From: Candidatus Melainabacteria bacterium
Lineage (GTDB): Bacteria; Cyanobacteriota; Vampirovibrionia; 2-02-FULL-35-15
Direction of reading: 5' to 3'
DNA: 8,087 nucleotides
Assembly: GCA_023250175.1 (NCBI GenBank)
Contig: JAHFBD010000093.1
Span: forward strand, 1 to 8,087
Position numbers and translations under genes: made by a program. The notes below the pieces were generated by a model that had not been told where the DNA came from, searched no databases, and saw only the letters and a list, made by a program, of their open reading frames with translations. The first letter of the stretch is position 1; the number at the start of each line of letters is the position of its first letter. This document shows, in pieces, positions 1 through 6,400 of this stretch.

Positions 1-611
1 TAGGAGCTATTAATGATTACCCAATTCCAGTGTCATTGAATAGTTCTAAAAAATATGATATTGCTCTATGGAGACCAGGAGTAGGATTGTGGGCATTACC
101 GGTTCCAAATAGTGATAAACCATATAGTCTTCATACCCAAGGAGGAGCTAGTGATTCAGCTTTTGCTGCTGATTATGATGGAGATGGAAAATCAGACCTT
201 GGAATATGGCGTTCTGAAACAGGTTATTGGTATATAGATAAATCCTCTACTGGCTATGATCCAAATCGTGGAGAAGGCATTCAGCATGGAAAAGATTGGG
301 ATGTAATTGTTCCAAATGATTATGATGGGGATGGGAGGTGTGATTTAGTATTTTGGAGACCGCAAGATCAAACCTGGTATTTTTTATATGCTGCTAATCG
401 TTCTACAACACAAATTCAGTTTGGTGGAAAAAATGATATACCATTATCTTGTGATTTAACCGGTGATGGGATACCAGAATTGGTTATGTGGAATATGAGC
501 AAGAAGTCATGGAATATTTTAGATTTAAGAACACGACAAACCTTTTCTTATAAATGGGAAGTTCCAGATGGGAGTCTTCCTGCTAATGCGGTATTACAGA
601 AATTTGAATAA
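1..611 (+). CDS. FG-GAP/VCBS repeat beta-propeller protein, C-terminal part (5' end outside window)
   Basis: The reading frame is open from the left edge (first whole codon at position 3), so this is the 3' part of a longer gene. A GTG at 30 is in frame but is an internal Val, because coding-like sequence of the same repeat type runs through it. Four blades are visible, each with a [DE]-[ILV]-x-x-W core: YDIALWRPG, SDLGIWRSE, CDLVFWRPQ and PELVMWNMS. Their Trp codons lie at 69, 207, 354 and 489, so the repeats are 45-49 residues long. Three blades are preceded by a Ca2+-binding loop: DYDGDGKSD (171-197), DYDGDGRCD (318-344) and the weaker DLTGDGIPE (453-479). Such repeats form integrin-like calcium-binding propellers, usually in secreted or surface proteins that bind carbohydrate or protein; the signal peptide and any partner domains would lie upstream. 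The ligand cannot be told. The gene ends 11 nt before glnK, which suggests cotranscription although the two have no obvious functional link. Confidence 0.85.
   Translation, partial: GAINDYPIPVSLNSSKKYDIALWRPGVGLWALPVPNSDKPYSLHTQGGASDSAFAADYDGDGKSDLGIWRSETGYWYIDKSSTGYDPNRGEGIQHGKDWDVIVPNDYDGDGRCDLVFWRPQDQTWYFLYAANRSTTQIQFGGKNDIPLSCDLTGDGIPELVMWNMSKKSWNILDLRTRQTFSYKWEVPDGSLPANAVLQKFE
171..479 (+). repeat. Calcium-loop repeats of the FG-GAP propeller (three copies)
   Basis: Three Asp-rich loops occur at 171-197, 318-344 and 453-479, about 45-49 codons apart. The first two have the full D-x-D-G-D-G-x-x-D ligand pattern. In the third the second Asp is Thr and the last Asp is Glu (DLTGDGIPE), so its metal binding is probably weaker. 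This is protein-level repetition; the DNA is diverged between copies apart from the loops. Confidence 0.8.
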
Positions 612-614
612 AGG
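610..614 (+). promoter_or_regulatory. Ribosome binding site of glnK
   Basis: AAAGG overlaps the stop codon of the upstream gene and ends 8 nt before the ATG at 623. This spacing decides the glnK start and ties its translation to termination of the upstream gene. Confidence 0.6.
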
Positions 615-622
615 CAAATAAT

Positions 623-970
623 ATGAAAATGATAATTGCAATAATTAGACCAGGTAGACTAGCAGCAGTCAAAAACTCATTAAATGAAAATGGATTTACT
701 GGTGTAACTGTTTCTTCTGTAAAGGGTTGTGGGAGTCAGGGTGATATTGTTGAGAGATATAGAGGTAGTGAGTATAAAATTGATTTGCATGACAAGGTAG
801 AAATTAAAGTTGTAGTAAATGATGAGTATTCAGAAAAAGTGGTTAATATAATTTCTGATGCTGCTCGTACAAATGAACTTGGTGATGGAAAGATATTTAT
901 TCTAAATGTAGAAGAAGTTGTACGAATTAGAACAAATGAAGTAGGTCCAGCAGCGCTAGAGAAAAAATAA
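623..970 (+). CDS. glnK: P-II nitrogen regulatory protein
   Basis: A trimeric cytoplasmic signal protein that binds ATP/ADP and 2-oxoglutarate and controls ammonium transport, and often glutamine synthetase or transcription. At 115 residues it has full family length and aligns with E. coli GlnB without gaps through the T-loop. The first P-II signature is YRGSEY (46-51), with Tyr51 at the uridylylation position and Ser49 at the position phosphorylated in cyanobacterial P-II. Gln39 and Lys58, which contact 2-oxoglutarate, are kept. The B-loop signature T83-x3-GDGKIF (83-92) contains Lys90, and the C-loop has R101 and R103, so nucleotide and effector binding look intact. T-loop residue 36 is Cys where E. 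coli has Phe. The gene is followed directly by the amt gene, the usual glnK-amt arrangement, so its main target is probably that channel. GlnK rather than GlnB is chosen on this linkage alone. Confidence 0.95.
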   Translation: MKMIIAIIRPGRLAAVKNSLNENGFTGVTVSSVKGCGSQGDIVERYRGSEYKIDLHDKVEIKVVVNDEYSEKVVNIISDAARTNELGDGKIFILNVEEVVRIRTNEVGPAALEKK

Positions 971-2287
971 TTGTTATCGAGTATGGAAGATATACAACAC
1001 ATAAAGCTTACAGTTGATACCTTATGGGTTTTAATTATGGGGTTACTTGTATTTTCTATGAACTCAGGCTTTGCAATGCTTGAAACGGGCTTTTGTCGAT
1101 CTAAAAATGCAGTTAATATGCTATCAAAGACTCTGGCAGCATTTTGTGTATCTACGGTAGCTTTCTGGATAGCAGGTTTTACTTTTATGTTTTCCGAAGG
1201 AAATAAATTCTTTGGTTATATAGAAATTAAGAATTTGTTTCTATCAGGAAGGCAGGAAATCTATGCTGCATTAAATAATATACATCTTCCACTTGAAGCT
1301 ATCTTTTTCTTTCAGGTAATGTTTGCTGGTACTGCAGCTACAATTGTTTCTGGGGCAATTGCTGAGAGAGTTAAGTTTGGTTCTTTTTTGTTTTTTACCT
1401 TCTTCATGTCAATGATTATTTATCCTATTTCAGGACATTGGGTTTTAGGAAAAGGTTTTTTATATGCTTTAGGAGTTAGAGATTTTGCTGGTTCTCTAAT
1501 GGTTCATACAGTAGGTGGTATGGCTGCTTTAGCTGGTGTAGTTGTTATTGGTCCAAGGGTTGGTAAGTACAATAGAGATTTATCTTCCAATGCAATTTTA
1601 GGACATTCTATACCAATGATAACCTTAGGTGGATTTATTTTATGGCTTGGGTGGTTTGGTTTTAATTTAGGTTGTACTTTTGGTTTTTCTCCTCAATTAT
1701 GTTCTCATATTGCAGTATGTACAAATGCAAGTGCAATTATGGGTGGGCTTGGAGCCTTATGTACTTCTTATATACTAAGTAAAAAGCCTGATTTATCTAT
1801 GGTTGTAAATGGGTTGCTTGGAGGATTAGTGGCTAGTACGGCTTCATGTCCTTATGTGCATCTTGTTTCAGCTAATATTATTGGTTTTATTGCTGGTTGT
1901 TTAGTTGTAATTTCTATTTTATATATGGATAAAGTGTTTCGTATCGATGATCCTGTTGGTGCTATATCTGTTCATGGTGTTGGTGGAGTCTGGGGTGCAC
2001 TTGCTCTTGGCTTGTTTAGTGCACCAACACAGTTTGACTACCAAAACATTTCATACCCAGCTCCCGGTGTTTTTTTTGGAGGATCATTTGATCAATTGTT
2101 TTGTCAGTTAATTGGTGTATTGTGCGTAGTCTTATGGTCCTTTACTGCATCGTTTTGGATATGGGCAATTTTAAAATATACCGTTGGAGTTCGTGTTTCA
2201 CAAAAAGTGGAAGTTGACGGGCTTGATATTGGAGAACATGGAATGGAAGCTTATCCTGGATTTGCAGGAAGTGGAGAGTCAATTTAA
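971..2287 (+). CDS. amt: Ammonium channel/transporter, Amt family
   Basis: An inner-membrane trimeric ammonium channel. It has about eleven hydrophobic segments (roughly 14-35, 54-74, 108-131, 136-153, 172-194, 211-232, 250-268, 276-291, 297-319, 330-350 and 376-402), as expected for Amt. The family signature runs from D171 (DFAGS) to R196. Ungapped comparison from memory with E. coli AmtB places the pore residues: Phe gate F118 and F231, D171, and twin histidines H179 and H335 (VHGVGG). The periplasmic-site Trp148 is replaced by Leu159 and Ser219 by Cys235. The cytoplasmic tail has the conserved LDIGEHGMEAYPG motif (418-430) that takes part in P-II contact. There is no cleavable signal peptide. 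The start chosen is TTG at 971, immediately after the glnK stop, with AGAGA (958-962) 8 nt upstream; ATG at 983, four codons in, is the alternative but has no well-spaced ribosome site. Translation is probably coupled to glnK. Confidence 0.93.
   Translation: MLSSMEDIQHIKLTVDTLWVLIMGLLVFSMNSGFAMLETGFCRSKNAVNMLSKTLAAFCVSTVAFWIAGFTFMFSEGNKFFGYIEIKNLFLSGRQEIYAALNNIHLPLEAIFFFQVMFAGTAATIVSGAIAERVKFGSFLFFTFFMSMIIYPISGHWVLGKGFLYALGVRDFAGSLMVHTVGGMAALAGVVVIGPRVGKYNRDLSSNAILGHSIPMITLGGFILWLGWFGFNLGCTFGFSPQLCSHIAVCTNASAIMGGLGALCTSYILSKKPDLSMVVNGLLGGLVASTASCPYVHLVSANIIGFIAGCLVVISILYMDKVFRIDDPVGAISVHGVGGVWGALALGLFSAPTQFDYQNISYPAPGVFFGGSFDQLFCQLIGVLCVVLWSFTASFWIWAILKYTVGVRVSQKVEVDGLDIGEHGMEAYPGFAGSGESI
2273..2278 (+). 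promoter_or_regulatory. Shine-Dalgarno-like GGAGAG at the amt end
   Basis: GGAGAG lies inside the last codons of amt. It is 8 nt before an ATG at 2287, which opens only a two-codon frame (ATG TTA TGA, 2287-2295), and 13 nt before the ATG at 2292 chosen for the next gene. It is therefore better spaced for the mini-frame than for the real gene. Confidence 0.45.
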
Positions 2288-2291
2288 TGTT

Positions 2292-3248
2292 ATGAGAAAC
2301 AACGATATTACAGTTATCCTTGACGATGAAAAAATAAAAAAGAGCTTGGATATTAAAGATGTAATTACTGTAGTTGAAGATGGGTTTAGGAAAAAAGGTT
2401 TGGGTTTGGTAAATCTTCCACCGAAAATGGGACCCAAATTATCGCTAAAAGGGGCATTTGCAGATTCAATGTCTGTCTCTGTTTGTAATGATAAAGGAAA
2501 ATTAGAAGCCTTTGGAATTAAATGGATAAGCGGTTTTACAAGCAATATAGATAAAGGTATTCCTTATTTAAATAGCATCGTTGTTTTAAATGAACCCGTA
2601 TATGGATTGCCAATTGCAGTTTTAAGAGGAAGTTGGATTACTGCAGTTAGAACAGCCGGAGTAAGTGCAGTATGTGCTAAATATTTAGCACCAAGAAAAA
2701 AAGATATAACTGTTGGTATCTTTGGTCTTGGAGTCCAGGCATATGTTCATGTCTTGGCATTTGAACAAATTTTTAATAAGCCTAAATTCCTTCTTTATAA
2801 TCATGGAGAAAATTTCTTAAATGACTTTACAAAGAAGTTTCCCAGAAAAAATTTTGACTCAAGTAAAGATTCTCATGAAGTAGTACAAAATTCAGATGTT
2901 ATTTTATCGGCCACTCCGTTTCCTTCTAAAATTACACCTTATATATATGAAAAAGATTTAAAAGATGATGTTTTAATTTTGCCACTTGAATATGGAACAA
3001 GAATTGATCCTAAGCTATATAAATGTTTAGATGAGATTTATACAGATGATATTTCTCAGTATGAATTAAAAAATAAACTTAGGCATTATTTCCCTCCTAA
3101 TACTCCAAAAATAAAAAAAGAAATGGGTGAACTTATTGCAAATAAATATAAAAGAAAAGATAGAGCAAAGAGGATTTTGGTCTTTAACCTTGGTATTGCT
3201 TTATTTGATATCTTAACTGCTAGATTAGTCTTATCGAAGATAAAATAG
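2292..3248 (+). CDS. Ornithine cyclodeaminase / mu-crystallin family NAD(P)-dependent enzyme
   Basis: A 318-residue protein of normal length for the OCD/mu-crystallin family, which includes ornithine cyclodeaminase, archaeal-type alanine dehydrogenase, ketimine reductases and SbnB-like synthases. The N-terminal substrate domain shows the GIKWISGF Lys motif (K77) and AVRTAGVSA with the substrate Arg (R120). The Rossmann domain starts with VGIFGLGVQA (G145-x-G147-x-x-A150), a dinucleotide-binding loop. The C-terminal helix RILVFNLGIALFDILTARLV matches the usual family ending. Two departures are visible: the N-terminal catalytic Arg region reads PPKMGPK, with Lys instead of Arg, and the G-[GA]-D-x-P-G-K loop that carries the catalytic Asp in Pseudomonas OCD is shortened to LPLEYGTRIDP. 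Cyclisation of ornithine is therefore doubtful. ATG 2292 is chosen because it gives the normal N-terminus; longer in-frame starts would lie inside amt. Placement behind glnK-amt suggests nitrogen metabolism, but the substrate is unknown. Confidence 0.85.
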   Translation: MRNNDITVILDDEKIKKSLDIKDVITVVEDGFRKKGLGLVNLPPKMGPKLSLKGAFADSMSVSVCNDKGKLEAFGIKWISGFTSNIDKGIPYLNSIVVLNEPVYGLPIAVLRGSWITAVRTAGVSAVCAKYLAPRKKDITVGIFGLGVQAYVHVLAFEQIFNKPKFLLYNHGENFLNDFTKKFPRKNFDSSKDSHEVVQNSDVILSATPFPSKITPYIYEKDLKDDVLILPLEYGTRIDPKLYKCLDEIYTDDISQYELKNKLRHYFPPNTPKIKKEMGELIANKYKRKDRAKRILVFNLGIALFDILTARLVLSKIK

Positions 3249-3258
3249 GGATTTATAT

Positions 3259-3282
3259 AAGGGTTTATTGCAATAAGCCCTT
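3259..3282 (+). terminator. 24-nt palindrome after the operon, possible terminator without U-tract
   Basis: Arms AAGGGTTTAT and ATAAGCCCTT flank a TGCA centre; only one position is not Watson-Crick (T3264 facing G3277, a G-U wobble in RNA). It begins 10 nt after the stop of the OCD-family gene, where a terminator is expected. No T-run follows, so a factor-independent terminator is doubtful; an operator or an mRNA 3' stabilising hairpin fits as well. Confidence 0.45.
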
Positions 3283-3300
3283 GCAATAGGTTGACAGTAA

Positions 3301-3324
3301 GTTAAGCTCCTTAACCAAGTTAAG
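3301..3324. repeat. Three alternating inverted hexamers (GTTAAG / CTTAAC / GTTAAG)
   Basis: GTTAAG (3301-3306), CTTAAC (3310-3315) and GTTAAG (3319-3324) are exact and separated by 3-nt spacers CTC and CAA. The middle arm can pair with either neighbour, and CAAGTTAA (3316-3323) is also the exact complement of TTAACTTG at 3383-3390. This may be a set of protein-binding half-sites with 9-nt spacing, or alternative RNA hairpins in the leader. Confidence 0.55.
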
Positions 3325-3392
3325 ACAAAATATAAAAAATATATAAATATATTTAAAGTCTTGTATAACCTCAGTGATAAAATTAACTTGTC

Positions 3393-3418
3393 TTGAAAAT
3401 CTTACAGTCAATTTTCAA
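3393..3418. repeat. 8-bp perfect inverted repeat, 10-nt centre
   Basis: TTGAAAAT (3393-3400) and ATTTTCAA (3411-3418) are exact reverse complements around a 10-nt centre. It lies about 60 nt before the large gene's start and could be a dimeric regulator's site or a weak leader hairpin. With this AT content an 8-bp arm could also arise by chance. Confidence 0.4.
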
Positions 3419-3466
3419 ATCATAACTTTTTATTTAAGTATTAATTTTATAAAGCCAAGATTATTC

Positions 3467-3473
3467 AAAGGAG
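3467..3473 (+). promoter_or_regulatory. Strong ribosome binding site deciding a TTG start
   Basis: AAAGGAG ends 6 nt before TTG 3480. No in-frame ATG occurs until codon 140 of the large gene, so this site establishes TTG as its start. Confidence 0.8.
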
Positions 3474-3479
3474 AATAGC

Positions 3480-6400
3480 TTGAATATTGGACCGACACAA
3501 GGAGCACAAGAAAGATATTCAATCTCATCAAATGGTGTTTCTATTCAGCCTTCGGTTACTCAAGAAAAAGATAAATCTAAAAAACAAGAAGATAATTCAT
3601 CTGTTCAAGAAGGACAAGCAAGCTTCTTTCAAGAAAAACTGAAACCTTTTTTTAAAAAACTTTTTTCTGCATTAGGTGTAATATTTGGTGTGTCTACAGT
3701 AGATAATCGTCCTTATGTACATTTGCGTGAACAATTAGATGCTCAAGTTCAATATTCAGATGATTCAGTAAGCTCTATTGAAGCAAGAGCAAAACATTTA
3801 TTGGAAAAATCAAAGGATGTAGTTAATTATGGGAAAAGACAAATAGAAGCTGGAAAGGATCCATGGGAAGGTTTATCTTTAAGTGATGGCATTCCAATGT
3901 CTTCTAAGCAAGGGTTTGTTTCCACCAATTCTATTGAGCAGCATTACCATCATAATTGTGCAGTTTATAATTTGGCAGAGTCTATTTTAAATAAGAGAAA
4001 AGTTAAAAGTTACAATGACATTGATAATACAAGAGTAAATAAAAATCTTGATCCTGAGGATACAAGCAGATTTCAGGCTAATGAAGTAGTGTTTTGGGGA
4101 AGTGAAGCTTCACGCATAGCCCCGTCAATAGGAGTAGAAGAAAATGTTGTGTCGGCAAGAGGAGCCTTTCCTACTTTAAATGGAGTAATTCCAGAAGCAT
4201 TAGAGAAAAATTTAGCGTATGCATTATTAAATGGTGCTATTGAAGAAATGTTTGGTAGGAGTTTTGAATCTCAGATTGAAGGTATTACAAAGACAGGTAT
4301 TAGTGTATTAAATAGTAGTTTGATTCACACTCCTGGTGAACCATTGAAGTTTTCCGCTAAGCTTTTAAGAGAAACAAAACTGTATAAGTTTTTAGAATCT
4401 AATGAAGATGCGAAGATTAATGATAAGACTTTTCAGGATTCTTTACTTGAACTAGTTAGAGGATCTGGTTGTTGTTATTTTGAACCAAAAGGTGTGCCTA
4501 AATATATTCTTGATACTCATACATCTTTGGGCAAAGTTTATCTGGCAGACTATTTGAAAATAATTAATTGTAAAAAGAAATATGTTGATGATGTGTTGGC
4601 TAAGACAAGCAGTTCTAATGTAGAAGAAAAACAAATTGAAGAAAAAAAAGCATGGCTTCATTTTGCTGCTGCTGTAAAGAATGACGATATCCCGCTAATT
4701 GATTCATATAAAGCCTTGTTGGATAAAAATCCCCAAGCATTTTTTAATAAGGTTACTGAAGGTATTTTAATTGCACCGGTTGTTCACTATGTAGATAGAC
4801 ATGGTACTCCAATTGAAGAATTTCCTAACAATCTTGTGAATTTGTTTAGAGACTACTCTAATGTTCCAGCTGTTAGGAGAGAGATTGCAAGGCTTAATAA
4901 AGAAAATTATTCAGGAAATAAATTACATAGCGATATAAAACAATTCAGAAGAACAGGAATTTTTATTCTTCAGTCAAATCCTAAAGAATTAGAACAAAAT
5001 GGTATTCCGACTGATATTTCAGGTGACTTTAAAGAAGAAATTAAAAAAGAGATATTGCCATATATTAAAGGAGAATGTAGTGGGGTTAAAGCTTATTTAA
5101 ACTGGCGCATGTTGCGTTATTTTGAAGATAACTATGATAAAAAATCATTGGTGGATATAAAGCTTTCTAATGGGGAGCCATTATTTGATTGTACAAGTGA
5201 TACAAACCTAAGATTCTCAAAAAACTTTCTTGATGAAGGTAATAAAGTATATGAAGAGAGTAGCCTAGCTGGTTATTTGGATTTTGTAAAAACAACTTTT
5301 AAAAGTATGGGTGGCATACCTTTAGGGTTAGTTCTTATAAAAGATTCTAATAAAGAAGCCGTGGTGGATACTTTTCTCCCGGAAACCTGGAATGATGAAT
5401 TACTCAATGAGCTTAGAGGTAAATCATATCGTGAACTAAAAGAAGAAGAATGTTTTTATCCTAATGAAATGTTTACCATTAATAATTCCCGCTCCTATAA
5501 TCCAAAAGTCTATTCTTATGACAAGATTATAAATTTAGTTAAAAAGAATGATGACTTAAATCCTCATGGACAATACTATATAGAGATTCAGCCAGCCAGA
5601 GAAAAGTATCTTGGATTACCAAGTTTTGCTTATTGTGCTTATGAAGATGTTGTCCTTCATGCTGCTGGTGATAGTAAAGCTGATATTGGAATGCTAGCCG
5701 CAGCAATTGAACGAGGTGGCTATGCAGATATAGTTTTTAGTCTTATTCAGGATGATGATATTTTTAAAGAGATAATAAAGCAACGATTAAGTTATTCAAA
5801 TGAGTTTAAAAGAAAAAACAGTTTTTATAATGATTGTAAAAACAAATTTCAGATCTATGCTCTTGAACAAGTAAAAGGCAAAAAAGGCTTTTTTTATAAA
5901 ATTGAAAAATTTGAAGATGGACAAGCAGTATATGAAAAAGACAAAGAAACCAATGAAGTAAGAGTCTATGATGAACAATCTATTCTTAAAGAATTAAGAG
6001 TTCAATATTCTGGTAAATTAATTCACAATGTTTCTCCAGAGGCATATCTTCGACGACGTGCAGAACAATTTGCTTTAGTTGCGGGCGAAAATATAGAAAT
6101 TAATAAAACTGATTTAAAGCATTCTGAAATTTTGTTTCAGCGTAAAGAAAAAGGAGAACAGTTAAGTGATGCTGAAGCCAGACTATTAAGCCGATATGAA
6201 AGATTAATTCGTGAAAAAGTAGAAGGATATTTGCTTCCTCAGGAAGCCCCACGCTTTAATGTTCGAAGAGAGTGGTTAGGAGAAGATCATAAGGGTAAAT
6301 ATGTAGTCTATAGAAGCAAAAAAGCAAATGGAGAGCTGGTATTAAAGAGATTAAATGATGGTAAAGCAGAATCTTTTAATGGTGATCATACAGCACTATC

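Larger units (their letters stand above)
3249..3479. other. Non-coding spacer and leader of the large gene
   Basis: A 231-nt stretch without a credible gene on either strand. In order it holds the palindrome at 3259-3282, a second TTGCAATA copy at 3282-3289, three alternating GTTAAG/CTTAAC arms at 3301-3324, an A/T-only run around 3327-3357, an inverted repeat at 3393-3418, and the ribosome site at 3467-3473. A promoter for the large gene should lie here, but no -35/-10 pair with normal spacing is convincing: TATAAC at 3364-3369 and TAAAAT at 3378-3383 are possible -10 boxes that lack good -35 partners. Confidence 0.6.

Noticed and set aside
736..1002. Minus-strand open frame of 88 codons opposite glnK
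   Set aside because: It lies almost wholly antisense to a clear P-II gene, is Ser/Thr-rich as typical for a shadow frame, and has no recognisable family.
2184..2291. N-terminal extension of the OCD-family gene into amt
   Set aside because: The translated extension is a frame-shifted copy of amt codons, and the family N-terminus fits the ATG at 2292.
2279..2545. Minus-strand open frame opposite the OCD-family gene start
   Set aside because: Antisense to conserved coding sequence, and no support from composition or homology.
3086..3286. Minus-strand open frame over the OCD-family 3' end
   Set aside because: Mostly antisense to the conserved C-terminus, and its start falls among the 3259-3289 repeats without a ribosome site that I can place.
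3291..3296. Consensus TTGACA as a -35 box for the large gene
   Set aside because: No -10-like hexamer occurs 16-19 nt downstream; the sequence there is ACCAAG and similar.
3480..3690. Signal peptide or N-terminal membrane anchor in the large protein
   Set aside because: The first 50 residues are polar; the hydrophobic stretch at 60-71 is short, preceded by several lysines and has no cleavage site, so it is better read as an amphipathic helix.
4452..4661. Minus-strand frame inside the large gene
   Set aside because: Phe/Ile-rich translation caused by A-rich coding sequence on the other strand; the frame at 5796-5978 is rejected for the same reason.
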